Source of the DNA: Paenibacillus rubinfantis
GTDB taxonomy: Bacteria > Bacillota > Bacilli > Paenibacillales > Paenibacillaceae
Length of the DNA stretch: 64,000 nt
NCBI RefSeq assembly: GCF_001486505.1
Contig: NZ_LN909062.1
Location: 129,341-193,340, forward strand
Direction: 5' to 3'
Made by a program: the position numbers and the translations under genes. Of the stretch, positions 26,530 to 33,953 are shown piece by piece (within the stretch, counting starts at the first letter, position 1; each line of letters starts with the position of its first letter). The notes beneath the pieces are model-generated. The model was given only the letters and a program-made list of their open reading frames with translations. It was not told the origin of the DNA and made no database searches.

Positions 26530-26705
26530 GCTTCTTCAAGGGTACTTTCAAAGTAGGGACCTTCGTTGCGGGAAATATAGTTATGCATCAGCTTTCTCAA
26601 AAATGTATGATCCATCCCTTTACAATGAGCTACCAGGAGATGGTGATCCGATCGGATTACTCCTCGAGCCAACACGTGATATTTTGCGGTTGCTTTTTCT
26701 TGCAT
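26526..26705 (-). pseudogene. N-terminal remnant of a Nudix hydrolase
   Basis: With GGAGGG upstream, the frame starts MQEKATAKYHVLARGVIRSD and continues HHLLVAHCKGMDHTFL, the classic first strands of a Nudix hydrolase, where PGGHxE should follow. Instead, at about 26604 the sequence switches to RKLMHNYISRNEGPYFESTL with no Nudix box, and stops at 26526. Catalytic residues are absent. Promoter and ribosome site may still be active. Confidence 0.75.
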
Positions 26706-26850
26706 CACACCAAACCCTCCTTTACCTTTTCACATGAATGGGGCCCTACAAAAGATACATTCCTCCATCAGATCACCACCGTAGGTTCATTGGATTTTCT
26801 CATCACGATCTCATCATGATTAATCGCAGCGGATAACGCCTTCTTATACA

Positions 26851-26930
26851 CAAAACAACCCAACCTTAGATCGCTTTTATCTTAGGCTGGGTCGTTTGGT
26901 GTCTAGGCTATTTCCACCATTATACAACTG
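26851..26930. repeat. Dispersed hairpin repeat, copy 1
   Basis: A stem CCCAaCCTTAGAT/ATCTTAGGCTGGG with loop CGCTTTT is flanked by CAAAACAA and the tail TTGGTGTCTAGGC...CCACCATTATACAAC. Copies 2 and 5 share stem and tail. It lies between a minus-strand gene start and a plus-strand gene start, so it is not placed as an ordinary terminator. The rest of 26706-27038 holds the palindrome before the esterase gene. Confidence 0.7.
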
Positions 26931-26995
26931 ATTGCGCAAATGCGATATTCTCCGCGTTCATTTGACTATTGCCCTAGTATGTTATAAGCTAACAA

Positions 26996-27011
26996 TAGTC
27001 TAATTAGACTA
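26996..27011. promoter_or_regulatory. 16-bp perfect palindrome before esterase-PadR operon
   Basis: TAGTCTAATTAGACTA (26996-27011) is a perfect palindrome 28 bases before the start codon. A second inverted pair, GACTATTG (26964-26971) and CAATAGTC (26993-27000), shares its left half. A TTGACT (26963-26968) lies in the first arm. This is a likely operator, most simply for the PadR regulator encoded second in the operon. Confidence 0.6.
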
Positions 27012-27038
27012 CTGAAGTGAGATAAAGGAGTTAAGCTG

Positions 27039-27884
27039 ATGATTAAGTCATTTTTAATGTTGGGTCAGTCGAATATGGCGGGCCGTGGATATTTGCATGA
27101 AGTTGATCCGATCTATAATGAGAAAATCAAAATGCTGCGCAACGGGCAGTGGCAGATGATGACGGAGCCAATCAATTACGACCGTCCGGTCTCTGGCGTA
27201 AGCCTGGCGGCGTCATTTGCCGCTGCCTGGTCGAAGGCCCATCCCGATGAGGAAATCGGGTTGATTCCTTGCGCCGAAGGGGGCAGCTCCTTAAAGGATT
27301 GGCATCCGGAAGGCACCCTGTTTCAGCATGCCTTGTCCGAAGCCCGCTTCGCTCTGCAGTCGAGTCAAATCTGCGGGATTCTTTGGCATCAGGGAGAAAG
27401 TGATAGTTATGGTTCGCTCCATGAAACGTACTACGAGAAATTAACCTTCATCATCGAGACCTTGAGAAGCGAGTTGAATCTTAATGATGAAGTGCCGCTG
27501 ATCCTTGGCGGGCTTGGGGATTTCTTAGGAAAAACCGGCTTTGGTCAGCACGCGACGGAATATCAACAAGTTAATGAGCAATTACAGCATTATGCCAATA
27601 CGCATCCAAATTGTTATTTTGTATCGGCGGCGGAATTAACCGCAAATCCGGATGGGATTCACATCGATGCAGTTTCGCAGCGTAAATTTGGCTACCGGTA
27701 TTTTGAGGCTTTTTCGAAAAAACGTCATGTCCTGGAGCCCCTTCCGGGAGAAGAGCAGTCGCTGAACGTGGAGCGTAACTATTCGAAAAACGAACAGATT
27801 TACCTCCATAGCATGGATTTGGCATTGGGGAAAATCACCTACGCAGAATTCGAGGCAATGATGGCGAAGGTGATGATGCCTTGA
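27039..27884 (+). CDS. SGNH-type sialate O-acetylesterase-like enzyme
   Basis: A 281-residue cytoplasmic esterase of the sialate O-acetylesterase/DUF303 group. Motifs are FLMLGQSNMAGRG (5-17, nucleophile Ser in GQSN), CAEGGSSLKDW, WHQGESD (about 115) and PDGIHID (about 205) with the catalytic Asp/His. Such enzymes deacetylate sugars, including xylan or sialic acid acetyl groups. A C-terminal tail of about 60 residues after the domain is Glu-rich. AAAGGAG precedes the ATG. The PadR gene overlaps its stop codon, so the two are coupled. Confidence 0.82.
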   Translation: MIKSFLMLGQSNMAGRGYLHEVDPIYNEKIKMLRNGQWQMMTEPINYDRPVSGVSLAASFAAAWSKAHPDEEIGLIPCAEGGSSLKDWHPEGTLFQHALSEARFALQSSQICGILWHQGESDSYGSLHETYYEKLTFIIETLRSELNLNDEVPLILGGLGDFLGKTGFGQHATEYQQVNEQLQHYANTHPNCYFVSAAELTANPDGIHIDAVSQRKFGYRYFEAFSKKRHVLEPLPGEEQSLNVERNYSKNEQIYLHSMDLALGKITYAEFEAMMAKVMMP

Positions 27885-28423
27885 TTCCCTTATTGATCCT
27901 TGGCTTACTGATCCAGAATCCCGGTGCTCACGGCTACGAGCTGTTAGCCCTCATGGAACAACGCCATTACAAATACATCGTGAACTTCACCAAGGGATCG
28001 TTTTATTACAATCTGCAGCAGCTTGAAGAGAGAGGTTGGATCGAACAGATCCAGCAAGAGTCCTCAACCAGCGGACGTGAGACTCGAAACTTCAAAATCA
28101 CCCCCTCCGGAAGGGATGAATTCGAAAAGTTAATGGTCCAATACGGCACCAAATCGGAGTACGTGAACCTGCAATTTTATGGAGCGCTGCTGTTTGCTGA
28201 TGAATATGACAAAGACAAGCTGCTGGAGCTGATTGAATCGCAAATCGATCAGACGATATCCCGACTCGCTCACCTGGATGAATACTTGTCCAACACGCAG
28301 GAGGTTCCGGGCACGATCGATTACTACCGCCGTATGAACGAAAACTCCCGATCCCATCACTTGGTTAACCTGGAATGGTTCGAACGATTAAAAGCGGAAA
28401 TAACAAAAACCCCAGGAGCTTAG
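27881..28423 (+). CDS. PadR-family transcriptional regulator
   Basis: A 180-residue repressor. Residues 1-85 form the PadR winged helix (LILGLLIQNPGAHGYELLAL near 5-24, then GSFYYNLQQLEERGWIE), and the C-terminal part is a long dimerisation helix region. The start is a TTG that overlaps the upstream TGA (TTGA), typical of coupled translation. It probably represses its own operon, through the palindrome at 26996-27011. Ligand unknown. Confidence 0.88.
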   Translation: MIPLLILGLLIQNPGAHGYELLALMEQRHYKYIVNFTKGSFYYNLQQLEERGWIEQIQQESSTSGRETRNFKITPSGRDEFEKLMVQYGTKSEYVNLQFYGALLFADEYDKDKLLELIESQIDQTISRLAHLDEYLSNTQEVPGTIDYYRRMNENSRSHHLVNLEWFERLKAEITKTPGA

Positions 28424-28448
28424 ATGACATTCATCTGAGCCTCTGGGG
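28410..28448. terminator. Bidirectional terminator
   Basis: CCCCAGGAGCTTAGATG (28410-28426) pairs with CATCTGAGCCTCTGGGG (28432-28448), with CTTTT on the plus side and T5 on the minus side. It ends the PadR operon and the convergent small membrane gene. Its core resembles the dispersed hairpin repeat and may be a diverged relative. Confidence 0.8.
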
Positions 28449-28462
28449 CTTTTGGCTGTCGC

Positions 28463-28660
28463 TTATCGATTCTCTTTAGATTGGCGAACTCTATCTAGAT
28501 GCCTCCAGGTATAATAAATCGGCCAAAACGCAAGGGGAACCAGTAGTATAAGTTTCCGGTGTTCTGCAGGTACATAGACAAAGAGCAATAATCCGATGAC
28601 CAAAAAGATGGGGAGAAGAATCCAGTATCTTTTATCCAGCCAGTATTTTTTATTCGACAT
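28463..28660 (-). CDS. Small two-helix membrane protein
   Basis: A 65-residue protein with two hydrophobic segments (YWILLPIFLVIGLLLFVYV and LILLVPLAFWPIYY) and a basic C-terminus. ATG 28660 has AGGAG seven bases upstream; a GTG two codons earlier is too close to that site. It follows the phospholipase-like gene by 23 bases. Function unknown. Confidence 0.6.
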   Translation of the reverse strand: MSNKKYWLDKRYWILLPIFLVIGLLLFVYVPAEHRKLILLVPLAFWPIYYTWRHLDRVRQSKENR

Positions 28661-28683
28661 GTCCACTCTCCTGTCAACTTTCT

Positions 28684-29343
28684 TTAATTAGGATGAGAAT
28701 CCCATTCCTCGAATATCACGCCCAATTGGTTGGCGGCTCGATCCACAAAAGAACTGATGACTTCATCGGTAAAGAAATGAGGAGTAATCTTAGGCTCCTT
28801 CTGCGGATCCGTAAAAAACGAAAATGTCCGATCTCTCCAACGCAAGATCTCACTTGAAGTTAACAAATCACTAAAGTCATACGATCTAACGTCCTTCAAT
28901 ACGTCCCATACTTCCGTTCTCCATGGCTTCCCATTATAAATATCAAAGTCCGCTTGATCCGTTTCCCTATAATATAACGTGCGGATTTCATCGTTGGTTC
29001 GACCCAAGTTCTGGTTCTGCTCCACAAACGCGGGATATAACTCACGAAACCAAAGATCATCTGTCATCAGGTGCATCATGTATCCTCGAACAAACCACGT
29101 CCAATCCCTTTCTTCCCTTTGATTTATCAGGATGTGGTAACGCTTCTTCAACCTAGACAAATAATCTCCGGGTTCGCTTGGGAAAAAGTGAGTCCTTGGT
29201 TTATCCTCCTTCGTGATCCCCTCTCTCATATGCATCGCATCCGGAGCAAGATTGCCAAGATAAAAGGTACCCATCGGATCCTTCATTCCCTGTATTTCTG
29301 CATACGCGACCGCAACACTTAAATGAACCATGGGTAAGGGCAT
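28684..29343 (-). CDS. Zinc-dependent phospholipase C-like hydrolase
   Basis: A 219-residue protein of the bacterial zinc-dependent phospholipase C-like group. It shows the N-terminal MPLPMVHLSVAVAYAE, the LGNLAPDAMH motif (about 29-38), and RGYMMHLMTDDLWF (about 86-99), which supply His and Asp metal ligands. No signal peptide, so it is probably cytoplasmic. Substrate is not established. Upstream lie the GNAT remnant and a dispersed repeat, downstream a small membrane protein on the same strand. Confidence 0.75.
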   Translation of the reverse strand: MPLPMVHLSVAVAYAEIQGMKDPMGTFYLGNLAPDAMHMREGITKEDKPRTHFFPSEPGDYLSRLKKRYHILINQREERDWTWFVRGYMMHLMTDDLWFRELYPAFVEQNQNLGRTNDEIRTLYYRETDQADFDIYNGKPWRTEVWDVLKDVRSYDFSDLLTSSEILRWRDRTFSFFTDPQKEPKITPHFFTDEVISSFVDRAANQLGVIFEEWDSHPN

Positions 29344-29357
29344 GGGGTCATCTCCTT

Positions 29358-29552
29358 TTACTTGAGTTGTGGTTCTTTGAACAAACTCTCATACTCTCTC
29401 TTCAAGAGGCTCATTATGAACAATGAGTCATAACCATCCGAGGTTTTTATACACTCCCGTAATTTCCCTTCGATTTGAAAACCTAGTTGTGGGCCTGCAT
29501 TTTCACAAACACATATTGCTGGATAAGTCTTAGTAGCTCTTTACCATATTCC
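29358..29552 (-). pseudogene. Remnant of a GNAT acetyltransferase
   Basis: Ending at TAA 29358-29360, one frame reads GPQLGFQIEGKLRECIKTSD followed by GYDSLFIMSLLKREYESL, a typical GNAT C-terminus (YEKLGFxxEGKLRE). Upstream in a different frame it reads EYGKELLRLIQQYVFVKMQA, like the helix after the acetyl-CoA loop. The join lacks about 10-15 residues and shifts frame. The fragment abuts dispersed hairpin copy 2. It and that repeat fill 29344-29748. Confidence 0.72.
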
Positions 29553-29632
29553 AAAAAAACGCCCCAGCCCAAGATAGCTCTTATCTTTGGCTGGAGCGTT
29601 TGTTGTCTGAGCTTCTTCCATGATTATACAAC
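29553..29632. repeat. Dispersed hairpin repeat, copy 2
   Basis: A variant hairpin, CGCCCCAGCC-AAGAT/ATCTTTGGCTGGAGCG, has T7 on the minus side and the family tail TTGTTGTCTGAGCTTC then TTCCATGATTATACAAC. It abuts the GNAT remnant on its left and lies in a divergent intergenic region. Confidence 0.7.
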
Positions 29633-29748
29633 AATATGTCTTGAACAGAATCTAGCAAAATCAAACGATCTTCCTACTCTATTGGTCTACACCGAATCTA
29701 ATAGACTGCAATATGCTATATCAACCTTCAAACAAAGGAGTGATATAG

Positions 29749-30123
29749 TTGCCAAACAGAGATGTACGCCTTGCACTATGGTCAGGCACTAATTTTTCGG
29801 GTCGTCGGATTCTCCTCAGACGTGGTGGAGTTGCAATTCGCGATCTTGGAGCGTTCCGGTTTAACAACGAGCTTTCAAGCTTCCGACTCAGAAATGTTGT
29901 GCGCAGCTCCCAAGTCACACTGGTCTTGTTCTCCAGAACCAACTTCCAAGGTTCCTTCCGCGTGTTCCGGGGAAGCCAAAATGTATCCAACTTGGGCAGT
30001 GTTAACTTCAACAACGTCACAACTTCGTTGATTCTAGTTGGACGTAATCTGACAAACGCAGAAATTGCCCGAATCCAAAGCACTGGTAGACCACCTAGAG
30101 ACATTCTTGTTATCAGACAATAG
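29749..30123 (+). CDS. Beta/gamma-crystallin-like protein
   Basis: A 124-residue protein with two Greek-key-like repeats. The first is RLALWSGTNFSGRRILLRRG then IRDLGAFRFNNELSSFRL; the second is LVLFSRTNFQGSFRVFRGSQ then NLGSVNFNNVTTSLIL. The FxGxxxxFxxG and NLGxxxFNNxxSS pattern is that of microbial beta/gamma-crystallins, which often bind calcium. It has no signal peptide or cysteine and many Arg and Asn. Start is TTG 29749 with AAAGGAG eight bases upstream. It is monocistronic. Role unknown. Confidence 0.72.
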   Translation: MPNRDVRLALWSGTNFSGRRILLRRGGVAIRDLGAFRFNNELSSFRLRNVVRSSQVTLVLFSRTNFQGSFRVFRGSQNVSNLGSVNFNNVTTSLILVGRNLTNAEIARIQSTGRPPRDILVIRQ

Positions 30124-30136
30124 TTAATATTCTATG

Positions 30137-30177
30137 ACCCCCAGCCTTAGACCGCTATTGTCTAAGGCTGGGGGTTC
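30137..30177. repeat. Dispersed hairpin repeat, copy 3 (terminator-like)
   Basis: ACCCCCAGCCTTAGAC pairs with GTCTAAGGCTGGGGGTT around loop CGCTATT. The stem core CAGCCTTAGA/TCTAAGGCTG is the family core, but the conserved tail is missing. It sits just after the crystallin-like gene and before the convergent permease gene, where it probably terminates transcription. Confidence 0.7.
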
Positions 30178-30219
30178 ATTATGGGGAAGGATTCCTAGAT
30201 GAGTGGTTCCCCTTGTTCA

Positions 30220-31110
30220 TCATGCCTTCACACTGCCGAGCACCAGACCGCTCGTAAAGTATTTCTGCAAGAAGGGATAGACGGCTAAAATGGGGAGCGC
30301 CCCTAGGAATAATTGAGCTGCGCGCCCAGTCCTTACGTTCATCATCGCCAAGAGCTGCGTATAATCGTTGTTGGATCGCTGCATAATTTGTTCGAAATTA
30401 AGCAACAGCGTCTGCAAATAACTTTGCAGAGGATAATTGGCGGTGTCGTTCATATAAATAATGCCGTCAAACCATGAATTCCAATGACCCACGATGCTGA
30501 ACAAACCGACGGTAGCCAGAGCCGGCTTTAAGACCGGCAGCAGAATTCGAATTAGAATCTGCAAAGGGCCCGCTCCATCGATCGTGGCCGATTCCTCAAT
30601 CTCTTCCGGCAATCCCCGAATGAAGTTCATCAGAATAATCATGCTGAAAACCGGAAGCGCCCCCGGGAGGATTAAGGACCAAAGAGAATCGATCAACCCC
30701 GCTTTAACAACAATTAGATAATTCGGAATAAGCCCCCCGTTGAACAGCATCGTCACCACGAAGAACCCCATATAGAGCCCGCGGCCCGCTACTTTATCTT
30801 TAGTTTTGGACAGAGGGTACGCGGTAAGCACCATTAAGACAAGATTCACAAGCGTCCCCAACAGGACGCGCTGGACCGACACCCATACAGCTTGAAAAAA
30901 CTCCCCGCCCTTGATTGCAAACTCATATGCCTTCGTATTGAAATCAACCGGCCAAAAGGCGACGTCCCCCGCCGATACAGCCGCACTACCGCTGAAAGAG
31001 ACCGCAAGCAGGTTAACGAAGGGCAGAATACATAGCAGGGACGTTAAAATTAGAATCAAGTAGTTTACCGCTTGGAACAATCGACGTCCCGGACTGCGGT
31101 CTAAAATCAT
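30220..31110 (-). CDS. lplC: Sugar ABC transporter permease (LplC type)
   Basis: A 296-residue inner permease of the carbohydrate uptake class (CUT1). Six hydrophobic segments are visible; the EAA loop that contacts the ATPase is EEIEESATIDGAGPLQILIR (about 182-201). It ends LVLGSVKA, typical of LplC-like proteins. It is the last gene of the lpl-type cluster (binding protein, LplB, LplC). As usual no ATPase is encoded nearby; a shared MsmX-type ATPase elsewhere is expected. Confidence 0.9.
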   Translation of the reverse strand: MILDRSPGRRLFQAVNYLILILTSLLCILPFVNLLAVSFSGSAAVSAGDVAFWPVDFNTKAYEFAIKGGEFFQAVWVSVQRVLLGTLVNLVLMVLTAYPLSKTKDKVAGRGLYMGFFVVTMLFNGGLIPNYLIVVKAGLIDSLWSLILPGALPVFSMIILMNFIRGLPEEIEESATIDGAGPLQILIRILLPVLKPALATVGLFSIVGHWNSWFDGIIYMNDTANYPLQSYLQTLLLNFEQIMQRSNNDYTQLLAMMNVRTGRAAQLFLGALPILAVYPFLQKYFTSGLVLGSVKA

Positions 31111-31131
31111 AGGATGGCCTCCCTTTCCCCG

Positions 31132-32022
31132 TTAAAAAATTCGATAGCCGGCGACCCGATCCGCCAAGAAATAGGACAAGGCGACCATTACGCAGGAAAC
31201 AACCGATTTAAACAAACCTACTGCGGTGCCTACGGAATATTGCGCTTGCTGAATCCCGAGGCGATAAACGTACGTATCAATGATGTCGCCGGATTCATAT
31301 ACGGAAGGGGAATACAGGTTGAATATTTGGTCGAATCCCGCATTTAACACATTGCTCAGAGACAATACAGACATGAGCACGATCGTGGGAGCAAGCAATG
31401 GTAGTGTGATATAGAGCGTTTGCTTCCAACGTTTCGCTCCATCTATAACCGCCGCTTCATACAAACCTGGGTCAATACTGGTTAAGGCCGCTAAATAAAC
31501 GACGGTTCCAAACCCAAATCCCTTCCAGATATCCGTCACAATCATCGTCCAAGGAAAGATGGAGGGATCCCCTAGGAAAGAGACGGGTCCCGCACCAAAC
31601 AAGCCAAGAAACGAATTGACGATCCCTTCTAAGCTCAGAATATCGATCATGATACCGGCCATAATCACCCATGACAGGAAGTTTGGCAGATAAACCAACG
31701 TTTGGAAGGTACGTTTGATAAACGTACGAGCGACTTCATTCAGCAGCAAGGCAAAGATGACGGGCACGACGATGCCGCCGATCATTTTAAAGAAGGACAT
31801 GTACAGGGTATTCCAGATCGTTCTAAGGAAGTTCGGCTGTTGAAAGACGTGTTCAAAATTCTCCATGCCCACCCATGGGGAGTTGAAGCCCAGCCCCGGA
31901 TTATAGTCTTGAAAGGAGATCATCAATCCGTAAAAGGGCAAGTAGCTGAAAATAAAAACAAGAATAACCCCCGGAATGAGCATGAAGTGGAATGCTCGCT
32001 GCCGCCATAATTTGTTGAGCAT
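31132..32022 (-). CDS. lplB: Sugar ABC transporter permease (LplB type)
   Basis: A 296-residue CUT1 permease with six membrane helices and the EAA loop region IDPGLYEAAVIDGAKRWKQT. The start at 32022 is fixed by GGAGG seven bases upstream; the frame extends a little further without a site. It partners LplC, whose gene begins 22 bases downstream. LplB/LplC pairs usually import oligosaccharides delivered by a lipoprotein. Confidence 0.9.
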   Translation of the reverse strand: MLNKLWRQRAFHFMLIPGVILVFIFSYLPFYGLMISFQDYNPGLGFNSPWVGMENFEHVFQQPNFLRTIWNTLYMSFFKMIGGIVVPVIFALLLNEVARTFIKRTFQTLVYLPNFLSWVIMAGIMIDILSLEGIVNSFLGLFGAGPVSFLGDPSIFPWTMIVTDIWKGFGFGTVVYLAALTSIDPGLYEAAVIDGAKRWKQTLYITLPLLAPTIVLMSVLSLSNVLNAGFDQIFNLYSPSVYESGDIIDTYVYRLGIQQAQYSVGTAVGLFKSVVSCVMVALSYFLADRVAGYRIF

Positions 32023-32093
32023 GCTTGGTCCTCCGTTCAAATCGTCTTGATGGGAAAAGAAAGCGAGCAGGGCTCGCCTCTCTTCATAATGGA

Positions 32094-33749
32094 TTAATTT
32101 GCGGGTTGCCCGTACATTTCGTTGACAGCTTCAGTTACGTCGTTTCCGCCGGCTGTCCGCCAGTTCTCCACTACTTTATCGAAATAATCAATGCTCTCTG
32201 CCCCCATGATAATCTTGGTAAAGCCTTCTGTGAGAATATCGTCCAAGGTCGATCCATACTTCACGAGCACCTCAGGCGGAGCGCCCCATAGCGCGGTCTT
32301 GATATACTGCTCGTTGTCAAGAACGGACTTGGCAAGGCCGTAGGCAGGCTTTGGGCTGCCTTGTTGAAGAAAATCACCTGTAGCGGCTGGAGTCCCATTT
32401 TTCTTGAATTCTACGCTGTTGTTATACTTCTGCCACATCCCGCTTGTCGTGAATTTACTTGTGTCGTTAGTTTTCAGTGCTTCACTCACATGCTCGAACT
32501 GGGTATAGTCGGTTTCCGGATTAATAATTTTAAATGCCCCCGTGACGTGAGCAATGTCGTTATCCAAGAAGGCGGATAAAGTTTCAGGGTCCTCTTTCTG
32601 TGATCCTTCATCTAGCATGGAAGCATAGAAATTGAGCAATTTAATCGCCGCCTCCGGATTTTTACAGTTCTTGTTAACTACCGTATAAACTCCGTTGGCA
32701 AAGAAAATGGAATGCGTGGCTGGCTTGCCGTCGACGGTCGGAATATTGTAGGGATAGAATATCGCGTCTTTACCCAAGTTGGTGACGACGTCTACGCCCG
32801 GGTTATATCCCCACCATTGGTAATAAGGTTGTATGCCCGACTTGCCTGATACCACACCTGCGTTCATGGCACTAAAGTCTTTAATGGCAAATTCCGGATC
32901 AATGATACCGAGTTTATACCATTCCGCCCAATCGGCGAGAGCCGCCTTCATCTCAGGTTGGACCGTTCCGTAGACCAGTTTTCCGTCTTCTCCCGGGATC
33001 CACATATCCGGGTGGGCCCCCCAACCAATCGCCAGAAGATTCAAATAATCGAGCGTCTGATCCGCGGCAATGCCAAAGCCGCCATAAGCTTCTTTAAATT
33101 TAAGGGCGATATTCTTAATGTCTTCGGTCGTCGTCGGATCCGGCAACCCGAGTTCTTCTTTCCAATCATTGCGAATCCAGATGTAATCCGGCTGATCGAT
33201 GATCCCCCAGTGCATTTGAGGAATCCCGTATAACTTCCCGTCTTTCATTCCGGATTCATAACTAGAGCGGTCGGCTTCCATGTAACTCTTCACACGGTCG
33301 GAGGCATACTTATCGAAAACTTCGGTTAAATCCATGATCATATCCGCCTTAATCAATTGCTGCAATTGGGTCGGATTCACATGGAATACATCAGGAAGCT
33401 TCTTGGAAGAGATTGCCAGATTTAATTTCGTATCATACTCGTCGGTTACCCAATCCGTCACGACGTCAATGTTGAAGCGCTCTTTATACGCCCGCGTCCA
33501 GATGTTCTTGGTCATGTTGTCGCCATTTGGAAATTGCGCAGAAGCATATTCGGCGCGAACGGTATGAAGGGTGACAGGTTCTTCATAGGAGCCAAACGCA
33601 TAATCGACCTCCCCCTTTTCATTCGTTGCCTGTTTGGGTTCTTCTCCGCTTCCGGCGGTTTTGCTCGTGTTTGCGGAATCACCGCAGGCCGATAGCAATG
33701 CAAGAACTAAGGATAAGGATAGTAAAATGGAAACTAGCTTTCTGTTCAT
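32094..33749 (-). CDS. lplA: Sugar-binding lipoprotein (LplA type)
   Basis: A 551-residue extracellular solute-binding lipoprotein. The signal peptide ends in the lipobox LLSAC with Cys22, followed by a Gly/Thr/Lys-rich spacer. The large size (over 500 residues) is typical of LplA-like proteins in YesMN-linked loci. ATG 33749 follows GGGGG. The 204 bases upstream contain a TACAAT-like -10, so the transporter may have its own promoter controlled by the YesN-type regulator encoded upstream. Confidence 0.9.
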   Translation of the reverse strand: MNRKLVSILLSLSLVLALLSACGDSANTSKTAGSGEEPKQATNEKGEVDYAFGSYEEPVTLHTVRAEYASAQFPNGDNMTKNIWTRAYKERFNIDVVTDWVTDEYDTKLNLAISSKKLPDVFHVNPTQLQQLIKADMIMDLTEVFDKYASDRVKSYMEADRSSYESGMKDGKLYGIPQMHWGIIDQPDYIWIRNDWKEELGLPDPTTTEDIKNIALKFKEAYGGFGIAADQTLDYLNLLAIGWGAHPDMWIPGEDGKLVYGTVQPEMKAALADWAEWYKLGIIDPEFAIKDFSAMNAGVVSGKSGIQPYYQWWGYNPGVDVVTNLGKDAIFYPYNIPTVDGKPATHSIFFANGVYTVVNKNCKNPEAAIKLLNFYASMLDEGSQKEDPETLSAFLDNDIAHVTGAFKIINPETDYTQFEHVSEALKTNDTSKFTTSGMWQKYNNSVEFKKNGTPAATGDFLQQGSPKPAYGLAKSVLDNEQYIKTALWGAPPEVLVKYGSTLDDILTEGFTKIIMGAESIDYFDKVVENWRTAGGNDVTEAVNEMYGQPAN

Positions 33750-33953
33750 GTTTACCCCCTCATGAGTATGAAATACTTTCGCCTTTATTGTAGAAGAAGC
33801 ACCCGGTAGCAAGAAATCGACGGAATTGACCATTCGATGTTGGATTCTTTACTTTCCGCATGTAGGGCCATCCATGTATCTACAAAGAAGTCAAATTTAT
33901 ATAAGCAAAGTAAAAAAAGTGATAAAACCATGTATCGCAAAACCATGGCCGCC

